From assembly GCA_902767195.1 (NCBI GenBank), contig CACXGS010000445.1, positions 1 through 19,430 of the forward strand: DNA of 19,430 bases. Direction: 5' to 3'. This document shows, one piece after another, positions 8,806 to 16,938 of the stretch. The stretch comes from an uncultured Lachnospiraceae bacterium (GTDB taxonomy: Bacteria > Bacillota_A > Clostridia > Lachnospirales > Lachnospiraceae). Numbering within the stretch: position 1 is the first letter of the stretch; each line of letters begins with the position of its first letter. The notes beneath the pieces are model-generated. The model was not told the DNA's origin. It did no database searches and saw only the letters and a list, made by a program, of their open reading frames with translations. A program made the translations under genes and the position numbers.

Positions 8806-9756
8806 TTAAAGGGCCTTTCTCTCCGAAACAATCTCCCCCATCCAATCCAGAATATTCTGTATTACCTGTTCCCGGTCGACCTCATTAAGGATCTCATGGC
8901 GGTCTCCTTTATATAATTTCATTCTTACATTTGTCATGCCCGCCTTTTTCAACATCTCACAGACCTTGCGAACCCCCAGTCCCAGGTCTCCTACCGGATC
9001 TTTCTCTCCGGACACCAGCAGGAGAGGAAGATTCTTTGGATATTCTTCCATGGTTTCCGGCAGACAGGCCGTACCCACAGCCTCAAATAATCCTCTGTGT
9101 CCGTTCAGGGTAAACAGAAAACCGCAAAGGGGATCATCTCTGTAGGAAGAAGCTATATCCCAGTCTTTCGTAAGCCAGTTCTTTTTCACCTTTGCTCCGG
9201 TGATATCATAGGACCGATAAGACCGGTTATAAGTCATTCCCTGAACCAGCAGGCTGCGATGGTGCCATCCTCTGAAAAACGCCATCCCTTTGGTAAGGGC
9301 AACTCCAAATCCTGCCATCTGCGGATGGACGTACCCGGTACCCATGATAACAGCCCCGGACAGGTCCCTGCCGAAGACAGACAGGTAAGCTCTCAACAGA
9401 TAGGATCCCATGCTGTGCCCCAGCATAAAATAGGGCAGCTTCGGATAACGTCTCGCGAGATTCACCCGGAGCTGGTGCATATCCAGAAGGAGTGTTTCAA
9501 GAGGTTTGTCAGAAAAATATCCGTAATCACTCCAATCATTCACTGACCCCCCGTGGCCCAGATGATCATGGCCTGCGACAATATACCCTTCTTCCGCAAG
9601 CCGTGATGCAAAAGGCTCATAACGGAGAATATATTCCGCCATCCCGTGAGTAATCTGCAGGATTGCTTTAGGTTCTTTGTTTTCCGGCAGATATATTACT
9701 GTATGAATTTTTGTCTTTCGATTTTTCGAAAGAAATGTCAGGTTCTTTTTAATCAT
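8806..9756 (-). CDS. Alpha/beta hydrolase, monoacylglycerol lipase / lysophospholipase-like
   Basis: This is a cytoplasmic serine hydrolase of the Hydrolase_4 (monoglyceride lipase) group, likely to cleave an ester in a lipid or related small molecule. The ATG at 9756 (316 aa) was chosen because GGAGG lies 6 nt upstream; an earlier in-frame ATG at 9789 lacks a ribosome binding site. The nucleophile elbow GHSMG places the catalytic Ser at residue 115. SGEKD gives the acid at D253, and GDRHE gives the His at 287. The oxyanion segment HGMAEYILRY (37-46) and the GHDHLGHG motif (62-69) are characteristic of this group. No signal peptide is seen. The PaaI-type thioesterase gene lies 67 nt upstream on the same strand, so the two may be cotranscribed, but no pathway link is evident. 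The substrate cannot be told from sequence. Confidence 0.88.
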   Translation of the reverse strand: MIKKNLTFLSKNRKTKIHTVIYLPENKEPKAILQITHGMAEYILRYEPFASRLAEEGYIVAGHDHLGHGGSVNDWSDYGYFSDKPLETLLLDMHQLRVNLARRYPKLPYFMLGHSMGSYLLRAYLSVFGRDLSGAVIMGTGYVHPQMAGFGVALTKGMAFFRGWHHRSLLVQGMTYNRSYRSYDITGAKVKKNWLTKDWDIASSYRDDPLCGFLFTLNGHRGLFEAVGTACLPETMEEYPKNLPLLLVSGEKDPVGDLGLGVRKVCEMLKKAGMTNVRMKLYKGDRHEILNEVDREQVIQNILDWMGEIVSERKAL

Positions 9757-9823
9757 AGGAATCCTCCATGGGGCCACAATACTGTCCATTGATCTGTCGA
9801 GCCATTGTCATAAATAACACAGA

Positions 9824-10234
9824 TTACTCATAAGTCCCTTTAAGCCTGGCATACTCAAAGAGTCCGATCACCAGCAATGTGCCCTTATCATCATAAATCT
9901 TTGTCTCACATACATTGATCCTTTTGCCCGCCTTCACCACTTCAGCAATACAGGTCAATTCCTTTGTGTCCATGGCAGGCCTCAGATATTCGATATTTCC
10001 GGAAAGGGTTGCCACTCGGAATCCGTGAACAGAGCAGGCAGCCGCTCCACCCATAGTATCAGCAAGAGTATAAAGGCAGCCGCCATGAACACTCCGGTTG
10101 ATGTTCATACATATCTCCGTTACCGGCAGGACACCTCTGGCATAGCCCTCCCGGACTTCCTGGGTATCAACCCCCAGCATGTGGGAAAACTTATTATCCC
10201 GGTTTCTTATTTTTCTGATTTTCTCAAAATCCAT
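9824..10234 (-). CDS. PaaI-type hot-dog-fold thioesterase
   Basis: This is a small hot-dog-fold protein of the PaaI/YiiD group, whose members hydrolyse acyl- or aryl-CoA thioesters. I start it at the ATG at 10234 (136 aa), where a GGGGAAAG ribosome binding site lies just upstream. The longer frame would read through the terminator region and adds an unlike N-terminus. The key motif is NRSVHGGCLYTLADT, with the substrate-helix HGG at residues 50-52 and the LAD that follows, as in PaaI. Later strands SGNIEYLRP and VCETKIYDDKG fit the fold. The natural acyl-CoA is unknown. It lies between the terminator of the DUF6506-like gene and the hydrolase gene, so its promoter should lie within about 10235-10290, where I see no convincing box. 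Confidence 0.85.
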   Translation of the reverse strand: MDFEKIRKIRNRDNKFSHMLGVDTQEVREGYARGVLPVTEICMNINRSVHGGCLYTLADTMGGAAACSVHGFRVATLSGNIEYLRPAMDTKELTCIAEVVKAGKRINVCETKIYDDKGTLLVIGLFEYARLKGTYE

Positions 10235-10290
10235 TTCTTTCCCCTTTTTAGGATAGTTTCGCGAAGGCTCTCCGGCTTTATCGCACAAAA

Positions 10291-10330
10291 AGCAAAGCGA
10301 CATCTGTTATCTTATGATAACAGATGCCGC
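10291..10330 (-). terminator. Intrinsic terminator of the DUF6506-like gene
   Basis: An 11-bp perfect stem (10301-10311 with 10316-10326, 4-nt loop), extended by a GCG/CGC clamp across one mismatch, is followed on the minus strand by a T-rich run (TTTGCTTTTTG). It lies about 40 nt after the stop codon of the 10370-10843 gene. Confidence 0.8.
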
Positions 10331-10369
10331 TGAACCCTTCTACAGAATATAATAATATTGCTGACTAAT

Positions 10370-10843
10370 CTATTTGATGGTCTTCATCCATGTCTTCAGA
10401 TCGTATTCGTCCGCGCATTCTCCCATGGCTGCAAGCCTGGTGGGGCAAGTGTCATATTTGGGACACCCTTCACAGCTCTCTCTCTTTCCGCAGGGAGAAT
10501 TCAATGCCGGACCAGCCGGTGCAGAGCAGGCCCCTTTTATATCATCAAACAGAGTATCTCCACTCTTATTTGCAAAAGCCGGAACCAGGTCAAATCTCAT
10601 GACACCTACCGGTATATCGGGACCCACTGCGTCTTTGACATAGGCGACTCCCTTATGACCGAAAGCCGGGCAGAGCTCAATGGCAGAGCAGCCGGCAGCT
10701 ACAAGCTTCTTTGACTCTTCACAGGCCACAGAATATGTGGGACAGCCAACAATATTAATCGTTATATTCTTCGATACAATCCGGGCACAATCCTTCGTCG
10801 GATCACAGCCCTCTGTTACAAATACAAAAGCTATTTCAAACAT
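10370..10843 (-). CDS. DUF6506-like protein with Cys-rich C-terminal tail
   Basis: The gene encodes 157 aa from the ATG at 10843, which has GGAGGG 7 nt upstream. The first 100 residues form a compact alpha/beta region (EIAFVFVTEG, INIVGCPTY, AIELCPAFGHKG) that I tentatively assign to the DUF6506 family of small proteins; no function is known to me. The last 50 residues add a cysteine cluster, C118-x5-C124-x2-C127-x5-C133, with further Cys at 106 and 143. This pattern could bind zinc or an iron-sulfur cluster, but that is inference. There is no signal peptide or membrane segment. It appears monocistronic, with a terminator downstream and the 3' end of spoVG about 190 nt upstream. No good promoter was recognised. 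Confidence 0.75.
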   Translation of the reverse strand: MFEIAFVFVTEGCDPTKDCARIVSKNITINIVGCPTYSVACEESKKLVAAGCSAIELCPAFGHKGVAYVKDAVGPDIPVGVMRFDLVPAFANKSGDTLFDDIKGACSAPAGPALNSPCGKRESCEGCPKYDTCPTRLAAMGECADEYDLKTWMKTIK

Positions 10844-10917
10844 ATTATAACCCTCCATGTGCCATTATCAAGACATTTCTCTGTCTATAATATAAGCCCT
10901 GCACAGGAGGGATACTT

Positions 10918-11055
10918 GTGAAATCAGTTTCTCTTTCTTATATTATTAGAATATCTGCCTTTGAGATATTTTCCTTACAACAGCACGGATCTCCGGAACC
11001 CGCTCTGCGAATCCCGGAGACCTGCATTCTCCTCTATTCTTCTTCATATGACTGA
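10918..11055 (+). CDS. Candidate small ORF (45 aa) with strong Shine-Dalgarno, antisense to the spoVG 3' end
   Basis: A plus-strand GTG at 10918 is preceded by AGGAGG at optimal spacing, and TATAAT lies at 10886-10891 upstream, though with no good -35. The frame runs 45 codons and its last part overlaps the end of spoVG on the opposite strand. The product ([20 protein letters not shown]...) has a mildly hydrophobic N-terminal half and no homology I recognise. It could be a real small protein, a gene remnant or chance. Confidence 0.25.
   Translation: MKSVSLSYIIRISAFEIFSLQQHGSPEPALRIPETCILLYSSSYD
10990..11020 (-). terminator. Hairpin downstream of spoVG, possible terminator without T-run
   Basis: Arms 10990-11003 and 11007-11020 can form a 14-bp stem (with G-U pairs on the minus-strand RNA) around a 3-nt loop, starting 13 nt after the spoVG stop. 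No T-run follows, so it may be a weak terminator or a 3'-end stabiliser for glgC-glgD-spoVG mRNA. A second smaller inverted repeat (10950-10956 with 10964-10970) follows it. Confidence 0.5.
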
Positions 11056-11315
11056 GGTTCCGGTGATGCCTTTTCATACTCAGAAAGAATACTTTCCTGT
11101 ATAATTCGTCTTGTTTGTGCATTGATCGGATGGGCAATATCTCTATATTCCCCATCGGATGCCTTTCTGCTCGGCATAGCGATAAATAGTCCCTTCTCCC
11201 CGTCAATAATCTTAATGTCATGTACTACAAACGCCTCATCAAATGTCACAGAAACGACCGCTTTCATTTTTCCTTCTTTAGCGATCTGCCTAATTCGGAT
11301 ATCTGTAATCTGCAA
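11034..11315 (-). CDS. spoVG: SpoVG, nucleic-acid-binding regulator
   Basis: SpoVG is a small DNA/RNA-binding regulator, named for its sporulation role in Bacillus and found in many non-sporulating Firmicutes. The 93-aa length is typical. The sequence shows the family signature from [11 protein letters not shown] through [22 protein letters not shown] to [11 protein letters not shown]. The start is a TTG at 11315 with AGGGGG 6 nt upstream. The nearby ATG at 11319 is in another frame and hits a stop within ten codons, so the TTG is secure. It lies 21 nt after the glgD stop with no room for a separate promoter, so it is probably cotranscribed with glgC-glgD. In Bacillus it precedes glmU and prs instead. 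The C-terminal tail is acidic, as is usual. Confidence 0.96.
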   Translation of the reverse strand: MQITDIRIRQIAKEGKMKAVVSVTFDEAFVVHDIKIIDGEKGLFIAMPSRKASDGEYRDIAHPINAQTRRIIQESILSEYEKASPEPQSYEEE

Positions 11316-11336
11316 ACATTACCCCCTATGGTCCTA

Positions 11337-12461
11337 TTACAGAATATACCTTATATTCTTCTCGATGACGATTCTAACCTCATCATCTTTTCCGATGTAA
11401 TTGGTTCCCGGTCGAAGGGTGTCACGGCTCTCTACGATACAATTCTCTATATAGGAATCATCTCCGATATAGACATCGTTAAGAATAATGGAATTGCGAA
11501 TCGTACAGTTATTGCCGATATACACATCCTTAAATATCACGGAGTTCTCAACCCGTCCATTAATAATACAACCGGACGAAACGATACTGTTACTGATCTC
11601 TGCACCCGGATTGTACTTGGCAGGAGGAAGATCATCAACCTTTGAATATATGTCCGGATGCTCCTTAAAGAAATAGTCGCGCACTTCCTTCTTGAGGAAA
11701 TCCATATTGGTCCTGTAGTAGGACTCCACTGTGGCAACATTTCTCCAGTAGCTCTCCAGCTTATATCCAAAGATCTTCCGCACACCGACATACCGGACGA
11801 GTACATCCTTAACAAAATCATGCCGGTCTTCCCTTGCGCATCGCTCGAGAATCTCAATAAGGTGTCTTCTTCTGATGATGTAAACACCGATGGAAATATT
11901 GTTTGAGGAAGCAACCAGCGGTTTCTCTTCGAATTCCGTGATTCGCTCATCCTCATCCAGCTTCAGTAATCCAAAGCGGGTAAGATCCTCTTCGGTGTCT
12001 TCCATGGATGTATAAACTACAGTGATGTCCGCATTTTTTGCAATGTGGGCATCGAGGGCTTTACCATAATCCATTTTGTAAACACAGTCACCGGCAGCTA
12101 TGATCACGTATGGTTCATGGCTCTTTTTTAAGAAATCAATATTCTGATACAAAGCATCCGCTGTGCCCTGATACCAGAAATTGTTATCTTTGGTTACAGT
12201 AGGGGTGAAAACATAAAGCCCACCCTGTTTTCTTCCAAAATCCCACCACTTGCTGGAACTCAGATGCTCATTCAGAGAGCGGGCGTTAAACTGCGGAAAT
12301 ACCGCCACCCGGGAGATCTTGGAATTGGACATGTTACTCAGTGCAAAATCGATCGCACGATAGCTGCCCGCGATCGGAAGCGCAGAAATCGCCCGCTTGT
12401 CGGATAATCGACCGATTCGCTTATTATTACCACCTGCCAGAATGATTCCGATTGCTTTCAT
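11337..12461 (-). CDS. glgD: GlgD, ADP-glucose pyrophosphorylase regulatory subunit
   Basis: GlgD is the partner of GlgC in Firmicutes. It forms a hetero-oligomer that makes ADP-glucose for glycogen synthesis, and on its own it has little activity. The protein is 374 aa with an N-terminal nucleotidyltransferase fold and a C-terminal left-handed beta-helix (hexapeptide-like repeats such as IGNNCTIRNSIILNDVYIGDDS). The nucleotide loop is degenerate: LAGGNNKRIG replaces the GlgC form [10 protein letters not shown], and the conserved Lys of AKPAV is missing (AISALP). It keeps AGDCVYKMDY (123-132), including the metal-binding Asp. It starts 17 nt after the glgC stop, with an AGGTGA ribosome binding site. 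Identity is clear from the GlgD-specific signature near the N-terminus (SNSKISRVAVFPQFNARSL). Confidence 0.95.
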   Translation of the reverse strand: MKAIGIILAGGNNKRIGRLSDKRAISALPIAGSYRAIDFALSNMSNSKISRVAVFPQFNARSLNEHLSSSKWWDFGRKQGGLYVFTPTVTKDNNFWYQGTADALYQNIDFLKKSHEPYVIIAAGDCVYKMDYGKALDAHIAKNADITVVYTSMEDTEEDLTRFGLLKLDEDERITEFEEKPLVASSNNISIGVYIIRRRHLIEILERCAREDRHDFVKDVLVRYVGVRKIFGYKLESYWRNVATVESYYRTNMDFLKKEVRDYFFKEHPDIYSKVDDLPPAKYNPGAEISNSIVSSGCIINGRVENSVIFKDVYIGNNCTIRNSIILNDVYIGDDSYIENCIVESRDTLRPGTNYIGKDDEVRIVIEKNIRYIL

Positions 12462-12478
12462 ATGATGTCACCTGCCTT

Positions 12479-13741
12479 CTACGCTTTGATAATCGATTCA
12501 CCACTTGCAAGAATACCCTCCGGATAATCCTCCGGGACGGTCTCTCCGATAATAGCGACATTCTTTCCAATGTTTACGCCATCCGGAACGACAGAATATT
12601 CTCCTATGGTAACAAGACCACCGTTATAGACTTTGGAATTGTATTTGTTCTCGGCTTCCGGAAAAACACCGACCCGGGTATTCTCCCCGATCACGGTGCC
12701 ATCGGCGATGATTGCCTTCTCCACATAGGCACCTTTCTTGATGGTGACATTGTTCATCAGGATAGAATCCACCACTTTGGCTCCTTCCCCGACGAAAACG
12801 CCGGAGCCGATCACCGAATTCTTTATCTCTCCGTAGATTTCTGTGGCATCTCCGAGAATACAGCCGCTGACCTTTGAGCCTTCCCCGAAATACTGGGGCG
12901 GAATGGCATCATTCCTGGTGTAGATCCTCCAGAACTCCTCATAGAGATTGAATTCCGGGATGATATCAATCAACTCCATATTGGCTTCCCAGTAGGCACT
13001 TAAAGTACCTACATCCTTCCAGTATCCCTGGTAAGTATAGGACATGATCTTATCTCCCCTCTGGTGACAGTAGGGAATCACATGCATACCAAAATCGCAG
13101 CCGGACTGATCTTTCAATTGCTCCAGAGAATCCTTCAACACATCCCAGTCAAAGATATAGATTCCCATGGATGCTTTATTGCTGCTGGGCTTAGCAGGTT
13201 TCTCTTCAAACTCGATTACCTGATTGTTCTCATCTGTGACGACCAGTCCGAACCGGCTGGCATCCTCCCAGGGAACCTCGTAGGTTGCTATGGTAATCTT
13301 AGCCTCATTCTTCTTGTGGTAAGCAAGCATCTGCTCATAATCCATCTTATAAATATGGTCGCCGCCCAGGATCGCAACATATTCCGGATTATAATACTCC
13401 ATAAACTCCATATTCTGGTAAATGGCATTAGCCGTACCGGTGTACCATTCGGTATTCTCCGACTTCTCATAAGGCGGAAGCACGGAAACTCCACCGATAT
13501 TGCGGTCCAGATCCCAGGGAATTCCTATGCCGATATGCTGATTCAACCGGAGCGGCTGGTACTGAGTCAGCACACCAACAGTATCAATCCCTGAATTAAT
13601 ACAGTTGCTTAACGGGAAATCAATAATCTTATACTTGCCGCCAAAAGCTACCGCCGGCTTCGCAAGTTTTGATGTAAGCACGCCAAGGCGGCTTCCCTGC
13701 CCTCCTGCCAGCAACATAGCTATCATTTCTTTTCTGATCAT
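12479..13741 (-). CDS. glgC: GlgC, glucose-1-phosphate adenylyltransferase catalytic subunit
   Basis: GlgC makes ADP-glucose from glucose-1-phosphate and ATP, the committed step of glycogen synthesis. The ATG at 13741 gives 420 aa, close to the family norm, and has a run of G (GGGGGG) 8 nt upstream. A longer frame to 13807 lacks such a site. Catalytic features are present: [10 protein letters not shown] (11-20), [12 protein letters not shown] (27-38), [12 protein letters not shown] (99-110), [10 protein letters not shown] (126-135) and [20 protein letters not shown]. The C-terminal third is a left-handed beta-helix ([20 protein letters not shown]). It is the first gene of glgC-glgD-spoVG. A promoter and a leader of about 120 nt with an inverted repeat lie upstream, divergent from murC. 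Confidence 0.97.
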   Translation of the reverse strand: MIRKEMIAMLLAGGQGSRLGVLTSKLAKPAVAFGGKYKIIDFPLSNCINSGIDTVGVLTQYQPLRLNQHIGIGIPWDLDRNIGGVSVLPPYEKSENTEWYTGTANAIYQNMEFMEYYNPEYVAILGGDHIYKMDYEQMLAYHKKNEAKITIATYEVPWEDASRFGLVVTDENNQVIEFEEKPAKPSSNKASMGIYIFDWDVLKDSLEQLKDQSGCDFGMHVIPYCHQRGDKIMSYTYQGYWKDVGTLSAYWEANMELIDIIPEFNLYEEFWRIYTRNDAIPPQYFGEGSKVSGCILGDATEIYGEIKNSVIGSGVFVGEGAKVVDSILMNNVTIKKGAYVEKAIIADGTVIGENTRVGVFPEAENKYNSKVYNGGLVTIGEYSVVPDGVNIGKNVAIIGETVPEDYPEGILASGESIIKA

Positions 13742-13792
13742 AAAGAATCCCCCCCTTGTTGCACCATTGCTGAGATAAATGGATTGATTCTG

Positions 13793-13846
13793 ACATTTCA
13801 CATTCATACTTATGCATACATGTTATGTTTACATTATATGAAATGT
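13793..13846. repeat. Inverted repeat in the glgC leader
   Basis: ACATTTCA at 13793-13800 and its exact complement TGAAATGT at 13839-13846 flank an AT-rich spacer within the predicted glgC 5' leader. It could be an operator or RNA structure; 8-bp arms alone are weak evidence. Confidence 0.35.
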
Positions 13847-13868
13847 GACCCTGCGATCCTGTTACCAT

Positions 13869-13897
13869 ATTATATCACCCGACAGTGCAAATGGAAA
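13869..13897 (-). promoter_or_regulatory. Predicted glgC-glgD-spoVG promoter
   Basis: On the minus strand TATAAT (13869-13874) is preceded by TGA, giving an extended -10, and TTTCCA (13892-13897) lies 17 nt upstream as a weak -35. Predicted transcription starts near 13862. The 423-nt gap between glgC and murC (13742-14164) holds this promoter, the glgC leader, the murC promoter and its leader, and no convincing gene. Confidence 0.55.
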
Positions 13898-14010
13898 GCA
13901 TTTTGCAAAAATATTGCTCATATTTTTTAGGATTCTTGTAGCAAATTAACCTTATATTTATGCGGATGCCCGGCCCTTTGCAATCTTTGGAAAAATGGGA
14001 GCAGTCACCC

Positions 14011-14046
14011 TTGCAAAAACAAAATCATTCGCTTATACTGTAAGCG
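14011..14046 (+). promoter_or_regulatory. Predicted murC promoter with an overlapping palindrome
   Basis: TTGCAA (14011-14016) and TATACT (14034-14039) are separated by 17 nt on the plus strand. A 6-bp inverted repeat, CGCTTA (14030-14035) with TAAGCG (14041-14046), spans the -10 and could be a repressor site or an early mRNA hairpin. Transcription would start near 14046, leaving a leader of about 120 nt. Confidence 0.5.
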
Positions 14047-14164
14047 GCGCTTTCAAATATCAGACAGATGCCAAAAAGCAAAACACCTGGCATATCTTAT
14101 CATTTGAATGTGTAACCAATAAGGAATTTCTTCAAAAATTTAAAATAATTATAGAGGTATTATT

Positions 14165-15547
14165 ATGTACAAAGTAGATTATAATCATCCGATCCATATT
14201 CACTTCATAGGAATCGGCGGAATCAGCATGAGTGGTCTGGCCGAGATTCTTCTTGACCGGCATTTTACGGTTTCGGGATCCGATATGAAGGAGTCCGAGC
14301 TGACAGAACATCTCAGGAATCTGGGTGCGGAGATCTTTATCGGACAGAAGGCCGATAATATTCGTCCGGGCATCGATCTGGTAGTCTACACAGCAGCCAT
14401 TTCAGAATCCAACGAGGAATATGCAGCCGCTGTCGATGCCGGTATCCCCATGATGAAGCGGGCAGATCTGCTGGGACAGATTATGGCCAACTATTTGAAT
14501 TCCATCGCTGTGGCGGGAACACATGGCAAGACTACCACAACCTCCATGCTGACCCACATCCTTCTACAGGCCAGCCAGGATCCCACAGTCAGTGTAGGCG
14601 GCATGCTGGATCGGATCGGCGGAAATGTCCGGATTGGAGCATCGGATGTCTTTCTGACGGAAGCCGGTGAATATACGAACAGCTTCCTCTCTTTCTATCC
14701 TCTGTATTCCATTATTTTGAATGTGGAGGAAGATCATATGGACTTCTTTAAGGATATTGATGATATCATCGATTCTTTCCACACCTTTGCTTCCCAGACA
14801 GCCGAGGACGGAACCATAATAATCAATGGAGATATGGAATACGGGGACAGGGTTACCGCCGGTCTGAACAGAAAGATCATCCGTTTCGGACTGGATCCCT
14901 CCAATGATTACAGTGCCCGGGATATTTGCTATGATGAAGAGGGAAACGCTTCTTACACACTGATGATCAACCGGATAGAGAGCGAACGTATTTCACTGTC
15001 GGTAAAAGGAATCCACAATGTCCTGAATTCCCTGGCTGCCATTGCCTGCACAATGTCCATGGGACTTCCACTAAGCTCAATCCGGGAAGGACTCCTGTCC
15101 TTTGGGGGAACCCATCGCCGTTTTGAGTATAAGGGAAAGCTGGGCGATGTCACCCTGATCGATGACTATGCTCACCATCCCACGGAGATTCGGGCAACGC
15201 TTACTGCTGCCAGAGAATATCCCCACGATGAACTGTGGGTTGTCTTCCAGCCCCACACCTACACCAGGACCCTGGCTTTTCTCGACGAATTTGCCCAGGT
15301 GCTGACCATGGCAGACCATGTGATCCTTGCTGATATTTATGCAGCCAGAGAGCCGGACACCGGAAAGGTCTCCTCCCGGGATATCGTCAAACTGCTAGAG
15401 GAAGCCGGCACGGATGTGTACTACTTCCCTTCTTTTGAAGAAATCGAGGATTTTATTGCATCCAGAGTAAAGGGACATGATCTGTTGATCACTATGGGAG
15501 CCGGAAATGTAGTAGAAATCGGAGAGGCGCTTCTGGAGAGGAAATAA
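14165..15547 (+). CDS. murC: UDP-N-acetylmuramate--L-alanine ligase MurC
   Basis: MurC is the cytoplasmic ATP-dependent ligase that adds L-Ala to UDP-MurNAc, the first amino acid of the peptidoglycan stem peptide. The 460-aa length is typical. It shows the N-terminal Rossmann motif HFIGIGGISMSG (13-24), the ATP-binding loop GTHGKTTTT (118-126), the Mur-ligase motif NVEEDHMDFF (186-195) and DDYAHHPTEI (333-342) in the C-terminal domain. The start has AGAGG 7 nt upstream. It is the only clearly real plus-strand gene in the window and converges on prs. It is not in an operon with other mur genes here; its own promoter lies at 14011-14046. Confidence 0.97.
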   Translation: MYKVDYNHPIHIHFIGIGGISMSGLAEILLDRHFTVSGSDMKESELTEHLRNLGAEIFIGQKADNIRPGIDLVVYTAAISESNEEYAAAVDAGIPMMKRADLLGQIMANYLNSIAVAGTHGKTTTTSMLTHILLQASQDPTVSVGGMLDRIGGNVRIGASDVFLTEAGEYTNSFLSFYPLYSIILNVEEDHMDFFKDIDDIIDSFHTFASQTAEDGTIIINGDMEYGDRVTAGLNRKIIRFGLDPSNDYSARDICYDEEGNASYTLMINRIESERISLSVKGIHNVLNSLAAIACTMSMGLPLSSIREGLLSFGGTHRRFEYKGKLGDVTLIDDYAHHPTEIRATLTAAREYPHDELWVVFQPHTYTRTLAFLDEFAQVLTMADHVILADIYAAREPDTGKVSSRDIVKLLEEAGTDVYYFPSFEEIEDFIASRVKGHDLLITMGAGNVVEIGEALLERK

Positions 15548-15590
15548 AAAGCATTCTCAGTTATCATGGCAATAGCGACTAAAAAAGTTC

Positions 15591-15624
15591 AGCCCCTGCA
15601 TTCCTGATCAGGAATGCAGGGGCT
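15591..15624. terminator. Bidirectional terminator between murC and prs
   Basis: A 34-nt perfect palindrome (AGCCCCTGCATTCC arms around TGATCA) lies between the convergent stops. It is followed by TTTC on the plus strand, and by a run of six T after a 4-nt gap on the minus strand. The minus-strand direction (prs) is the stronger terminator. Confidence 0.88.
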
Positions 15625-15636
15625 TTCTGACTGGTG

Positions 15637-16827
15637 TCAGTCTTCTTTAATCGTGTGATAAACGGTATATTCTGCCAGCCTGGTCTTGATGCGGTCGTGG
15701 GGATCAAGAATCGGACTGATCGAGGCATTATGGTTGAGAGAATCGATCAGAAGGGCGATATATTTGGACACATCACAGCTGACATACCACTCCCGATTAA
15801 ATAATTCAGGATTCTGGTAAGTACAGTTAGTGGTCAGAACTCTGTAGATCGTTCCCTCCTCGTAAGCCTTATCAAAAATCTCCAGTCCGTTGGTAAACAT
15901 ACCGAAGGTAGAGATACAGAATACTCTCCGTGCCTTTCTTCTCTTCAGCTCTCTGCCCACATCAAGCATACTCTCGCCGGAAGATATCATATCATCAATA
16001 ATGAGAACATCCTTCCCCTCCACAGAAGCACCAAGGAACTCGTGAGCAACAATGGGGTTCCGTCCGTCAACAACAATAGAGTAATCCCTTCTTTTGTAGA
16101 ACATTCCGATATCGACTTCAAGAACGTTGGCAAAGTAGATTGCTCTCTGCATAGCGCCCTCATCCGGGCTGATCACCATAAGATGATCACTGTCAATATG
16201 CAGATCCGATGTAGATTTCAACAATCCTTTAACGAACTGATAGGTAGGCATGACATTGTCAAATCCCTTCAGCGGAATCGCATTCTGTACACGGGGATCA
16301 TGGGCATCGAAAGTGAGGACATTGTCCACGCCCATATTCATCAGCTCCTGCAGCGCAAAAGCGCAGTCTAAAGATTCCCGGGAACTTCTTCTGTGCTGCC
16401 TGCTCTCATAGAGGAAAGGCATGATCACGGTAATGCTCTTCGGCTTGCCGGAAGCAGCACCGATCAGCCTCTTGATATCAGAAAAGATATCATCGGGAGA
16501 CATATGATTCTTATGACCGCACACAGTATACTCAAGACTGTAGTTAAGAACATCCGCAATAATATAAAGATCCACTCCCCGGACAGATTCTTTGATCAAA
16601 GCCTTAGCTTCACCGGTTCCGAAACGCGGGCAGTTAGCCTGTATCAGATAACTGTCTTTGGTATATTCTTCAAATACAGACTCATTAGCATGTTTATTAA
16701 TGAACTTGTTTCGCCATCTGACGATATGGGAGTTAATCTTGTCTCCTAATTCCTTACAGCTGGGATGAACTAAAATACCAAGCTTTCCGACCGGAGCCGC
16801 TGAATATCTGCTTTCCATAGGCTTCAT
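15637..16827 (-). CDS. prs: Ribose-phosphate pyrophosphokinase, long divergent form
   Basis: Prs makes PRPP from ribose-5-phosphate and ATP for nucleotide, His and Trp synthesis. The ATG at 16827 (396 aa) has AAGGAG 9 nt upstream; an earlier in-frame ATG at 16887 has no such site and would read through the leader. Recognisable motifs are MPFLYESRQHRR (136-147, the ATP-binding region), DAHDP (174-178), SPDEGAMQRA (220-229) and the PRPP loop DVLIIDDMISSGES (273-286). The protein is about 80 residues longer than Bacillus Prs (about 317 aa), with an N-terminal extension. DAHDP replaces the usual DLHAxQ, and Ser replaces Thr in the PRPP loop. I believe this long form occurs in Lachnospiraceae and relatives. 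It has its own promoter downstream of dnaI. The family is clear; kinetics and regulation may differ from classical Prs. Confidence 0.92.
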   Translation of the reverse strand: MKPMESRYSAAPVGKLGILVHPSCKELGDKINSHIVRWRNKFINKHANESVFEEYTKDSYLIQANCPRFGTGEAKALIKESVRGVDLYIIADVLNYSLEYTVCGHKNHMSPDDIFSDIKRLIGAASGKPKSITVIMPFLYESRQHRRSSRESLDCAFALQELMNMGVDNVLTFDAHDPRVQNAIPLKGFDNVMPTYQFVKGLLKSTSDLHIDSDHLMVISPDEGAMQRAIYFANVLEVDIGMFYKRRDYSIVVDGRNPIVAHEFLGASVEGKDVLIIDDMISSGESMLDVGRELKRRKARRVFCISTFGMFTNGLEIFDKAYEEGTIYRVLTTNCTYQNPELFNREWYVSCDVSKYIALLIDSLNHNASISPILDPHDRIKTRLAEYTVYHTIKED

Positions 16828-16896
16828 GATGTAGAACTCCTTCCTCCCTGTCCATGGGATTATCAATCTAATAATCGGATTGTACACTATATAAAA

Positions 16897-16926
16897 CTTA
16901 TACCATCTTCTTCAGAGATTCGTCAA
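16897..16926 (-). promoter_or_regulatory. Predicted prs promoter
   Basis: TTGACG (16921-16926) and TATAAG (16897-16902) on the minus strand are 18 nt apart, in the short gap after the dnaI stop codon. This would allow prs expression independent of dnaD-dnaI. Confidence 0.55.
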
Positions 16927-16938
16927 TAGAAGCTATTC

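Noticed and set aside
10946..11221. 91-codon minus-strand ORF overlapping spoVG
   Set aside because: It is an out-of-frame reading of spoVG; the SpoVG frame matches the family along its length.
13995..14177. 60-codon plus-strand ORF upstream of murC
   Set aside because: It spans the predicted murC promoter and leader and overlaps the murC start, with no good ribosome site or recognisable features.
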